A stretch of 28,468 bases of DNA from a virus, in IMG/VR virus record IMGVR_UViG_3300031578_000260, positions 1 to 28,468 of that record; one strand, written 5' to 3'. This document shows, piece after piece, positions 15,615 through 23,094 of the stretch. How positions within the stretch are numbered: position 1 is the first letter of the stretch; the number at the start of each line of letters is the position of its first letter. A program made the position numbers and the translations under genes. The notes beneath the pieces were generated by a model. That model did no database searches, was not told the DNA's origin, and saw only the letters and a list, made by a program, of their open reading frames with translations.

Positions 15615-16265
15615 ATGCCAAAGTTCATTGATTTAATTGGGAAAAAATTTGGTAAACTTATTGTTATCAAATATGCTAATAAAAATCAATGGGGACAGAT
15701 AAAATGGCTATGTCAGTGTGATTGTGGCAAAGAAATTGTCGTTCTTGGTTATCATCTTAAAAGTGGTCATACTCAAAGCTGTGGGTGTTTCCAGAAAGAA
15801 ATGGTTGTACGACAATTAACTAAACATGGTCATAACACAAAAAATGGAACAACTGCAACTTATTTATCATGGCGAGGTATGATTCAAAGATGCACTGATC
15901 CTAATTTTAAGCAATATAAGGATTATGGCGGTCGAGGAATCACGGTTTGTCAACGATGGGAAAATTTTACAAATTTTCTTGAAGATATGGGAGAACGTCC
16001 ATCAAGACTTACTCTGGATAGAATTAAAAACGATAAAGGGTATTGTAAATCTAATTGTCGGTGGGCAACCAGAAAACAACAAGCCAGAAATAGACAAAAT
16101 AACCGTTTAATTACATATAACGGAAAAGCTCAATGTGTTGCAGCTTGGGCAGAGGAAACGGGGATACATAAGGGGACCATCTTAAGGCGTTTGAAACTTG
16201 GTTGGTCAACAGAAAAAGCATTAATAACTCCAGCAGGGAAACAAGGAAAGCAAAATAATGAATAA
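15615..16265 (+). CDS. HNH-like putative homing endonuclease (copy 2)
   Basis: 216 residues. Same layout as copy 1: KFIDLIGKKFGKL start, cysteines C33, C35, C37, C56 and C58, Y104-G-G-R-G-I, a full GYCKSNCRWAT core and a C-terminal recognition module (CVAAWAEETGI, LGWSTEKALITP). The region around GGRGITVC is almost identical to copy 1 at the DNA level, suggesting recent spread or gene conversion. The natural start is ATG 15615, one base after the nuclease stop; the frame is open further upstream but only inside the preceding gene. Its 3' end overlaps the polymerase N-piece start, and its last Lys codons double as an AAGGAAAG ribosome site for that gene. Confidence 0.78.
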   Translation: MPKFIDLIGKKFGKLIVIKYANKNQWGQIKWLCQCDCGKEIVVLGYHLKSGHTQSCGCFQKEMVVRQLTKHGHNTKNGTTATYLSWRGMIQRCTDPNFKQYKDYGGRGITVCQRWENFTNFLEDMGERPSRLTLDRIKNDKGYCKSNCRWATRKQQARNRQNNRLITYNGKAQCVAAWAEETGIHKGTILRRLKLGWSTEKALITPAGKQGKQNNE

Positions 16266-17628
16266 TCCAAAAACATATATTCCACTCCACCAGCATAGTT
16301 ACTTTTCACTTTTGGATGGTTTGTCGGCGCCGAAAGACATAGTTAAAAGATGTATAGAATTGGGTTTACCTGGATGCAGTATCACTGACCATGGAACCTT
16401 GGCTGGTATGAAAGCATTTTATGATGAATGTCAGAAAGCGAAAATCAAATGTATTGTTGGTTGTGAAATTTATCAGTGTGAACAACACGCAACTATCAAA
16501 AATAATGGCAACAATAAGAGAAATCATTTAATTATTTTAGCTCGAAACGATGCGGGAATAAAGGATTTAATGTCTCTTGTGAGTGAATCGAATAAGCCAG
16601 AACATTTTTATAGAAAACCTCGACTTAGCCTTGAACAAATCACGCCGTTTGCTAAACATGGTAATTTAATTTGCTTAAATGCCTGCATAGCCGGACAATT
16701 ACCGATGTCTTTATTCACTGATTTCAAAGCGGCTATCATGGCGGGTCGTAATGGAAACGCAGCGGGTTCGAGAGAATATCTCAAACCAGATTGGAAAGAT
16801 GTTGGCAAAGCTATCATTGCCGAGCATCTAGCCATATTTGGAAAAGGTAATTATTATCTTGAAATTCAACTCGCTGGAATGGATATGCAGGTAGTCGTAG
16901 CAGAATGTCTTCGTGAATTAAGTAAAGAAACTGGAATACCTGTTGTGCCGACGACCGATTCTCATTATTGTAGAAAAAATGACGCCGAGGACCAGAGACT
17001 TTTACTTTATGCTTCGCTTCACACAACTAAAGAGGCGCAAGATTATAAAATTTCTACCGGACAAGATGTTATGGACTTTTTTATATCAGATAATTATTAT
17101 ATACTTTCTTATGACGAGATGAGACAACACTTCACGGAGGAAGAACTTCAAACTACATTAGATATTGCAAATCGGATAGAATATTCAGGGTTGGGTCACA
17201 ACCCGTATTTACCGCTTTTCACAAATGACGAATCTACGAAACTCAAACTTAACTCAAATGAATATCTGAAATATCTCTGTATCGAAGGCGCAAAAACAAA
17301 GCTTACACACTTGACCCCTGAACAGAAAAGGATATATTGGGACAGACTACAGAGAGAACTTATTGTTATTATGGAAGCTAAATTGGCAGATTACTTCCTG
17401 ATTGTCTGGGACGCTTGCAAATTTGTAGATGAAAATCATGGTCCTAGAGGGAAGGGGCGTGGTTCTGGTGCTGGTTCTCTAATCAACTATCTCACGGGAA
17501 TTACCGGTATCGATCCAATCGAGTACGGACTATACTTCGAACGATTTTACAACAGTGGTAGAAACGTTCAAAAACATATATCTTTTGATGAATTTTCTTT
17601 CGATAAATTTATTCAGGACAATTATTAA
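16258..17628 (+). CDS. dnaE: DNA polymerase III alpha (DnaE-type), N-terminal piece: PHP domain and start of palm
   Basis: 456 residues. It opens with the PHP domain: H11-Q-H13, D44-H45, E70, H90, C143 and D234-S-H236 look like the complete metal-ligand set, so the PHP may be an active 3'-5' exonuclease rather than a relic. The palm begins with GRGSGAGSLINYL (about 400-412), followed by TGIDPIEYGLYFERFYNSGRN. After that the protein runs into a 20-residue tail unlike other DnaE and stops, just before the catalytic PDIDID motif that appears in the next polymerase piece. The stop overlaps the endonuclease start (TAATG). It must pair with the pieces at 18284 and 26979 to form an enzyme. Confidence 0.92.
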   Translation: MNNPKTYIPLHQHSYFSLLDGLSAPKDIVKRCIELGLPGCSITDHGTLAGMKAFYDECQKAKIKCIVGCEIYQCEQHATIKNNGNNKRNHLIILARNDAGIKDLMSLVSESNKPEHFYRKPRLSLEQITPFAKHGNLICLNACIAGQLPMSLFTDFKAAIMAGRNGNAAGSREYLKPDWKDVGKAIIAEHLAIFGKGNYYLEIQLAGMDMQVVVAECLRELSKETGIPVVPTTDSHYCRKNDAEDQRLLLYASLHTTKEAQDYKISTGQDVMDFFISDNYYILSYDEMRQHFTEEELQTTLDIANRIEYSGLGHNPYLPLFTNDESTKLKLNSNEYLKYLCIEGAKTKLTHLTPEQKRIYWDRLQRELIVIMEAKLADYFLIVWDACKFVDENHGPRGKGRGSGAGSLINYLTGITGIDPIEYGLYFERFYNSGRNVQKHISFDEFSFDKFIQDNY

Positions 17629-18287
17629 TGGAATATGCAAAACCAAAATTAATACAAATTCTTAAAAATGAATCAGATAATGGAAATATATGCGGAGAAT
17701 TTCAATGTTATTGTGGCAGAATTTTCAAAACTAGATTGTTATCAGTTAAAAGTGGCCATTGTAAAAGCTGCGGCTGTTTACAAAAACAATATGCGTCAAA
17801 AATTGGTAAATTAAACAAAACACACGGCCATACAATAAATGGGAAACACTCAAGAACACATCATATATGGATCGGAATGAGAAGGAGATGTAATAATCAT
17901 AATGATTCTGCTTATAAAGATTATGGAGGACGAGGTATCGCCGTATGTGAAAGATGGAACAATAAAAAAACTGGATATATAAATTTTTTGAATGACATTG
18001 GAGAAATTCCAGAAAGCAAAACTATTGATCGTATTGAGAACAATGGGAATTATTGTCCAGAAAACTACAAATTGTCAACCATGGCAGAGCAATCAAGAAA
18101 TAGAAGAACCAATCATTTATTAAAATATGATAACAAAGAATTATGTTTTGCGGAATGGGAGGAGATAACAGGAATAAAACAAGCGACGATACGATATAGA
18201 ATTAAAGTTGGTTGGTCTGTAAGGAATGCGTTAACAATTCCGGCAGATACGATGCATAATAAAAAAAGAAAAGGAGATCAACGATGA
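17628..18287 (+). CDS. HNH-like putative homing endonuclease (copy 3) splitting the polymerase gene
   Basis: 219 residues. It belongs to the same family (cysteines C27, C29, C45, C48 and C50; D98-Y-G-G-R-G-I; GIKQATIRYRI and KVGWSVRNALTIP at the C-terminus). It differs from copies 1 and 2 in lacking the KFIDLxGKKFG opening and in having NYKLST where they have the NCRWAT-type string, so its activity may be lost. It sits exactly between two polymerase pieces, overlapping both (TAATG at its start, ATGA at its end). This is the arrangement expected of a free-standing homing endonuclease that has broken an essential gene. The Lys/Arg-rich tail carries the AAGGAGA site that starts the next piece. 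Confidence 0.75.
   Translation: MEYAKPKLIQILKNESDNGNICGEFQCYCGRIFKTRLLSVKSGHCKSCGCLQKQYASKIGKLNKTHGHTINGKHSRTHHIWIGMRRRCNNHNDSAYKDYGGRGIAVCERWNNKKTGYINFLNDIGEIPESKTIDRIENNGNYCPENYKLSTMAEQSRNRRTNHLLKYDNKELCFAEWEEITGIKQATIRYRIKVGWSVRNALTIPADTMHNKKRKGDQR
18271..18277 (+). promoter_or_regulatory. Strong ribosome binding site for the polymerase middle piece
   Basis: AAGGAGA lies inside the last codons of endonuclease copy 3, six bases before ATG 18284. It explains how the catalytic polymerase piece can be translated as a separate polypeptide. Confidence 0.8.
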
Positions 18288-19222
18288 ATTTTCGTGAATT
18301 CATAAAAAATAAAATAAATAAAGAAAGATTTATACAAATTAAAGATAATAAATTCTTTACTTTAGAAGTTGATATATTAAAAGATATTAAAATACAAAAA
18401 TATTATCAGTACTTAATAGATAACGTAGATTTAGATAGAAATAATCCGAGCAATAGTTATGTAATGTGGATTGTTGAAAAGGTCAATAAGATATGTTTTG
18501 ATAAGCCCCCAATTATTAATCCTGGTCATATCAGCCTCCCAGATATAGACATAGACCTTTCAGTTGTCTTTCGTAGTAAGGTGATAGCATATCTCAAAGA
18601 GCGATGGGGCGAAGAATATGTTGCCCAGATGATAACATTCGGTCGGCTTCAAGGGAAAGCGGCTCTGAAAGAAGTATTTCGTGCTAATCCAGATACGGTG
18701 AGACATCTAATGAAGGTTAAGGCTCTGAAAGAAGGGAAAGATACGGATGATATTAGTATCACACCTCACGATTTATGCAATGATATTACACATCATATCC
18801 CAGAAGAAGCCACAATAACGGATGAATTGAGACAAGCGAGAGCAGAACAAGGGGATGATTACGGCATATTGCAGTGGGCTGTGCATAATATTGAATATGT
18901 TCAGGATGCCTATGAATGGTATAAACCACTATTTGATCAAGCGATACGTATTGAAGGAACCAAAAAGTCTCAGTCCAAACATGCTGCTGGAGTTGTAATT
19001 GCTGATAGACCGATAGCAGAATTAGTGCCATTAGCCTATGATACCAAGAGCAAAAATCGCGTTGTTGGCGTAGAGATGGGCCATGCCGAGGCAATGGGGT
19101 GTGTCAAGTTTGATTTCCTCGGTGTTGTAGCACTAGATAAGATGTGGAAAGCACAGGATTTGATTAACGGATGTGATGACGAAGTAGCTCTAGAGGAAGG
19201 ACTTATCAATGAAACAGACTGA
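18284..19222 (+). CDS. DNA polymerase III alpha, catalytic middle piece (palm)
   Basis: 312 residues. After an AT-rich, Lys/Asn/Ile-rich first 75 residues with no clear DnaE match, it shows GHISLPDIDIDL with D89 and D91 aligned to the first two catalytic aspartates. It continues with FGRLQGKAALKEVFR, then SKHAAGVVIADRPIAELVPL, and KFD277FLG carrying the third catalytic aspartate. So all three polymerase aspartates lie on this fragment. It ends soon after (ALDKMWKAQDLIN) with an acidic tail, just where intact DnaE would enter the fingers domain; the fingers are encoded at 26979. It overlaps the HAD gene by 14 bases. Confidence 0.9.
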   Translation: MNFREFIKNKINKERFIQIKDNKFFTLEVDILKDIKIQKYYQYLIDNVDLDRNNPSNSYVMWIVEKVNKICFDKPPIINPGHISLPDIDIDLSVVFRSKVIAYLKERWGEEYVAQMITFGRLQGKAALKEVFRANPDTVRHLMKVKALKEGKDTDDISITPHDLCNDITHHIPEEATITDELRQARAEQGDDYGILQWAVHNIEYVQDAYEWYKPLFDQAIRIEGTKKSQSKHAAGVVIADRPIAELVPLAYDTKSKNRVVGVEMGHAEAMGCVKFDFLGVVALDKMWKAQDLINGCDDEVALEEGLINETD

Positions 19223-19583
19223 TCACGCCGCACATATCAAGACGGTTTTTTGTGATATCGATGGATGTATATTAAAACATCATGGCAATATGACAGCTAT
19301 ACTTACTAATCCGTGTAAATTATTGCCTGGTGTACGAGAGGCTTTCAAACGATGGGGTTATAAAGGATATACGATTGTTTTAACAACGGGACGACCAGAG
19401 AGTCTTCGAAGCTTTACAAATCAACAATTACACGATACTGGTTTGTTTTTCCATAGTTTAATCATGGGACTGCCCAAAGGACAACGAGTAGTTATTAATG
19501 ACATGAAAGCCAAAACAATTGCCGAAACCGCCGCTTGCGTAAATCTACCTCGAAATAAGGGAATGGAACATGTTGACATCTAA
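19209..19583 (+). CDS. Small HAD-superfamily phosphatase
   Basis: 124 residues. HAD motif I is F-C-D16-I-D18-G, motif II is the TTGRPES string (Thr as the phosphate ligand), and the late INDMKAK region supplies the acidic motif. The short length, without a large cap, resembles phosphatases found in sugar-nucleotide and capsule clusters. It would remove phosphate from a small sugar phosphate. It starts inside the polymerase piece with an AGGAAGGA site about 8 bases upstream and overlaps the aldolase-like gene at its 3' end. The natural partner is the GatZ-like protein next to it. Confidence 0.83.
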   Translation: MKQTDHAAHIKTVFCDIDGCILKHHGNMTAILTNPCKLLPGVREAFKRWGYKGYTIVLTTGRPESLRSFTNQQLHDTGLFFHSLIMGLPKGQRVVINDMKAKTIAETAACVNLPRNKGMEHVDI

Positions 19584-20604
19584 TCTGGCCTGCGGACCAA
19601 TGAGTAAAGAAGTTATTGAAGCAGTTTTCCGCCATTCCAGTAGGTTCGGGAAACAGTTGATGCTCATATGTTCTCGTAATCAGGTGGATATTGATAGTGG
19701 ATATGTATTTACTACATCACAGTATATTGATTATTTGGCAAGCATGAAACATAAATACCCATATGCAAATGTTGCTATTTGCCGTGACCATTGTGGTCCT
19801 GGTTTCGGAAGCCCCAGCAATTCTCTGGAATCCGTTCAGGATACTATCCGTTGTGATTTGGAACATGGCTTCGATCTTATTCATATCGACTTATGCAATG
19901 CCACAACAAAATGGGATACGGATACATTGGCATTTGGACGAGCCATGTCGCATAAAGAAAAGATACAAAATACTATAGCATTAATGCAATTTGCCCTAGA
20001 CACAAGGCCAGATATAAGATTTGAAATCGGAACAGATGTCAATAGGGGGAAGGCCGAAGACGATGTCGATAGAATCGTAGAAGATGCCCGGACATGTCAA
20101 CAAATATCACACCCTGCTTTCTATGTCGTGCAGACAGGCAGTCTTGTGCGAGAAGCAAGTAACGTAGGATCGTTTGATATTGACAAAGTTCGTGTCATAC
20201 ACAAGGCGTTAAGCAAATTGGGTATCAAAACGAAAGAACATAACGCCGATTATCTAACCACCGAACAAATAGCTTATCGAAAAGGTATTGTAGGTGCTGT
20301 AAATATTGCTCCGCAACTAGGGGTCGTACAAACTAGTCATGTACTGTCTAAGGCTTTAATGTATGGTATAGATATTAAGCATTTTATAGATGAAGTTAAT
20401 AACGGCGGAAATTGGGAGAAATGGCTTTATGCATCCGTAGGGATGCGGCGAATACCATGTGCGTGGATAGCTGGCCACTATCACTTTAACGGGCAGGCAT
20501 ATCAACAAATTGTTGCAAAGCTTTCGAAAAAGATCAATATTCGTGAAAGTATTATTAGTGAAATAACAAGTGTAATCGAACATTACTTGTTTTCATTGGA
20601 GTAG
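19570..20604 (+). CDS. GatZ/KbaZ-like tagatose-bisphosphate aldolase family protein
   Basis: 344 residues. The order NQVD (37-40), R72-D-H-C-G-P-G78, a strand with HIDL, F-E-I-G-T-D-V-N-R-G, and KEHNADYLT matches the GatZ/KbaZ TIM-barrel family: SxNQV, GGDHLGP, IGTEV and AHSTDY in the bacterial proteins. In enteric bacteria GatZ supports the class II aldolase GatY, which makes or cleaves tagatose 1,6-bisphosphate; stand-alone relatives occur in surface-sugar loci and may be catalytic themselves. The start overlaps the HAD gene by 14 bases. It is shorter than E. coli GatZ (about 420 residues), mostly at the C-terminus. The real substrate is unknown. Confidence 0.8.
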   Translation: MLTSNLACGPMSKEVIEAVFRHSSRFGKQLMLICSRNQVDIDSGYVFTTSQYIDYLASMKHKYPYANVAICRDHCGPGFGSPSNSLESVQDTIRCDLEHGFDLIHIDLCNATTKWDTDTLAFGRAMSHKEKIQNTIALMQFALDTRPDIRFEIGTDVNRGKAEDDVDRIVEDARTCQQISHPAFYVVQTGSLVREASNVGSFDIDKVRVIHKALSKLGIKTKEHNADYLTTEQIAYRKGIVGAVNIAPQLGVVQTSHVLSKALMYGIDIKHFIDEVNNGGNWEKWLYASVGMRRIPCAWIAGHYHFNGQAYQQIVAKLSKKINIRESIISEITSVIEHYLFSLE

Positions 20605-20609
20605 AGACT

Positions 20610-20957
20610 ATGGAAGCTATTGGAAAACCGTGGGGTAAAGAAGAAATTCTTGCTAACACAGAAAGATATGTTGTCAAAAAAATATATATGTACAAAGGGC
20701 ATAGATGTAGTCTACAATATCATGAGTACAAAACAGAAACCATCTATGTATTAAGTGGTGCATTGTTAATTACCAAAAATTTTATCGGAGCTAAATCGAC
20801 TTGGGAAGATATTGTTTTGTATCCTGGTGATTTTTGCACTATTTTACCAGGAGAAGTACATCGCATGGAAGGTAAAGAAGACGCAATTTACTTAGAAGCA
20901 TCTACGACCGAATTGGACGACGTAGTAAGAGTTGAGGACGATTATGGGAGAGAATAA
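20610..20957 (+). CDS. Cupin similar to the C-terminal domain of type II phosphomannose isomerase
   Basis: 115 residues. KPWGKEE at the start, G30-H-R-C-S-L-Q36-Y-H38, E43 in the KTETIYVLSG strand and H84 in PGEVHRM are the cupin metal ligands and motifs of mannose-6-phosphate isomerase (ManC/WbpW C-terminal domain). Here the domain stands alone, directly before a nucleotidyltransferase of a different type. It would isomerise a ketose phosphate to an aldose phosphate, in line with the aldolase upstream, although stand-alone cupins can also be epimerases. It overlaps the next start by 14 bases. Confidence 0.82.
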   Translation: MEAIGKPWGKEEILANTERYVVKKIYMYKGHRCSLQYHEYKTETIYVLSGALLITKNFIGAKSTWEDIVLYPGDFCTILPGEVHRMEGKEDAIYLEASTTELDDVVRVEDDYGRE

Positions 20958-22509
20958 AACATACAAAGTACTAATTCCAACCGCTGGTGTTGGCTCCAGA
21001 TTAGGCAATCATTGCGATCATGTCAATAAGACATTGGTCCCAGTAGCCAATCGTCCAATTATTTCGTACATTATCGAGAAATTTCCGCCAAACATAGAAT
21101 TGATTATTGATCTTGGACACAAAGGGGAATTGGTAAAAGAATTTTTAACATTGGCTTATCCAGATCGTAAGTTCACATTCATATGGGCAAATAGAAATGG
21201 TCTTACGGCAGATTTATGTGATTACCAAGATATGCTACAATGTCCGTTTATATTTTTTACCAACGATGCGATAGTAACAGAAGATATTCCACCGCCAGAT
21301 CATGATTGGATAGGACATGCCAATGTCCGGGCTGGTCAAGATTATCGTTCTGTTGTCGTAGATTCATGGGATAACACAGTAGTAAAGGATTTAGGCGAAA
21401 AGGGTGTTCACACAGAAGCAAAAGCTTATATTGGAATTTGTGGTATCCACGATTACAAAACCTTCTGGGAAGCTATGGACGAAGCTTTGCAAAAAGGTAC
21501 CACCAATCAAGGAGAATCATTTGCCTTAGCTTCGATGATAAAAGAGCAGCCAATTAAAGGGGTTGAATTTACATGGTACGATACTGGTACAGTAGAATCG
21601 CTTGCGCACGCAAATAATATATTCCACCGAGAGGATGCCCCTAATATTCTTCCAAAAGAACAGGAACACATTTGGTTTTGCAATGATAGAGTCATCAAGT
21701 TCTCAACAGACCAAGAATTCATTGCACAAAGAGTTGAACGAGCTATCGCATTAAGTGGGCATGTTCCGATAATCGAAGGAAGTACTCCGAATATGTATTG
21801 TTACAAAATGATCGATGGTCAAGTTTTATCTAGAACTATAACCACATCATTATTTAGGAAGTTCCTTATTTGGATGGAAGAAATGTGGGGAGATAGACAA
21901 TTATTGACAGCCGATGTTCAAGATGTATATCTTCGATTTTACAAAGACAAGACTATTCAACGAGTATGTGATTACTTTGAACGTTTTGGATATCACGATT
22001 CAGCACAATGTATCAATGGTGTAGATGTTCCGCCTATATTTGAGTTACTGGACAAGATAGATTGGACGTGGATATCTACAGGAATTCCAGTCCGCTTTCA
22101 CGGCGACTTACATTTCGAGAATATTATAGATATGGATGGATATTTCTGTTTATTAGACTGGAGACAAAATTTTGGTGGGTTAAGTGATTACGGTGATATC
22201 TATTACGATTTAGCCAAACTGTGGCATGGACTAATTGTATCACACGGCATTATAAACAAAGGTTTGTATGAGATTGATATAAATGGTGACACAGTTAACT
22301 TTGATTTACTGAGAAGACAAACACTCATTGATTGTGAAACATGGCTACAACAATATTTGGTACGTAACCATTACGACTACCACAAAGTAAAATTGTTGAC
22401 AGCACTTATATATCTCAATATCGCAGCGTTACATCATCAACCATATGCAGAAATGCTATTTCACCTTGGAAAATTAATGCTAAATGAATTGGAGGAATAT
22501 AATGAATAA
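20944..22509 (+). CDS. Fusion: sugar nucleotidyltransferase plus choline/aminoglycoside-type kinase
   Basis: 521 residues from ATG 20944 (GAGG six bases upstream). The N-terminal half (about 6-235) is a nucleotidyltransferase: I-P-T-A-G-V-G-S-R-L-G, K29 in NKTLVPVANRPI, and a TNDA metal site near 107. The C-terminal half (about 270-520) is an APH/choline-kinase fold: H386-G-D-L-H-F-E-N-I is the catalytic loop and LLDWRQNFGG the metal-binding DFG equivalent, with DYGDIYYDLAKL after it. The pair would phosphorylate a sugar or alcohol and then couple it to a nucleotide, as separate enzymes do in the AmgK/MurU and LicA/LicC pathways. One chain carrying both steps is uncommon. It ends inside the next start. 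Confidence 0.85.
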   Translation: MGENKTYKVLIPTAGVGSRLGNHCDHVNKTLVPVANRPIISYIIEKFPPNIELIIDLGHKGELVKEFLTLAYPDRKFTFIWANRNGLTADLCDYQDMLQCPFIFFTNDAIVTEDIPPPDHDWIGHANVRAGQDYRSVVVDSWDNTVVKDLGEKGVHTEAKAYIGICGIHDYKTFWEAMDEALQKGTTNQGESFALASMIKEQPIKGVEFTWYDTGTVESLAHANNIFHREDAPNILPKEQEHIWFCNDRVIKFSTDQEFIAQRVERAIALSGHVPIIEGSTPNMYCYKMIDGQVLSRTITTSLFRKFLIWMEEMWGDRQLLTADVQDVYLRFYKDKTIQRVCDYFERFGYHDSAQCINGVDVPPIFELLDKIDWTWISTGIPVRFHGDLHFENIIDMDGYFCLLDWRQNFGGLSDYGDIYYDLAKLWHGLIVSHGIINKGLYEIDINGDTVNFDLLRRQTLIDCETWLQQYLVRNHYDYHKVKLLTALIYLNIAALHHQPYAEMLFHLGKLMLNELEEYNE

Positions 22510-23065
22510 ATCTAGTTTGCAGCATGGGCTTACACTAATCAATCCTAAATATAAACATGTTTTAGAATTTGGAGTATGTCATGGAGGAACCATTCGGACA
22601 ATTAGACAAACCCTAGACGAATCTTTTCAAGTATTTGGTTTTGATTCATTTGTAGGATTACCAGAAGCTTGGGTGGACAAAAACGGAAAAGTAGTTGTAC
22701 CGCCAGAATATTTCTCGACTAATGGAGTGATTCCTGATGTTAAGGATGTCAAATTCTATGCTGGATGGTTCACAGATACGCTATCAGATTACCTTCAGAT
22801 TGCCGAACCCATTGCGCTATTACACATAGATTCCGATCTATATAGTTCTGCTAAAGAAGTTTTAGAAGCACTTGATGACTATATAGTACCAGGTACAATT
22901 ATTGTATTTGATGAATGGTTTTATAGACACGATGAGAAATATGACGATCACGAACAAAGGGCGTTTAACGAATGGGTGTTAACGTTTGATCGTAAGTACG
23001 AAGTAGTCCATTTTGTAGACAAAACTACTTCCGGTGAAGAGCGTAAGATTGTTCGCACACTATAG
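22502..23065 (+). CDS. TylF/MycF-like SAM-dependent O-methyltransferase
   Basis: 187 residues from ATG 22502, with GGAGG at 22491-22495. SAM-binding motif I is E22-F-G-V-C-H-G-G-T, followed by VFGFDSFVGLPE (D48), GWFTDTL, and LLHIDSDLYSS as the metal-binding DxD-type motif of the TylF/macrocin O-methyltransferase family. VPGTIIVFDE is the following strand. These enzymes methylate hydroxyls on sugars or natural products. Its setting among sugar genes suggests it decorates the sugar made upstream. A small mammalian-type COMT activity is less likely given the VGLPE motif. Confidence 0.87.
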   Translation: MNKSSLQHGLTLINPKYKHVLEFGVCHGGTIRTIRQTLDESFQVFGFDSFVGLPEAWVDKNGKVVVPPEYFSTNGVIPDVKDVKFYAGWFTDTLSDYLQIAEPIALLHIDSDLYSSAKEVLEALDDYIVPGTIIVFDEWFYRHDEKYDDHEQRAFNEWVLTFDRKYEVVHFVDKTTSGEERKIVRTL

Positions 23066-23094
23066 GGCAAGGTACAGATAAAGGAAAACACAAT

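Noticed and set aside
17600-18300. Group I intron containing endonuclease copy 3
   Set aside because: The endonuclease overlaps the stop of one polymerase piece and the start of the next by one to four bases, leaving no room for intron RNA.
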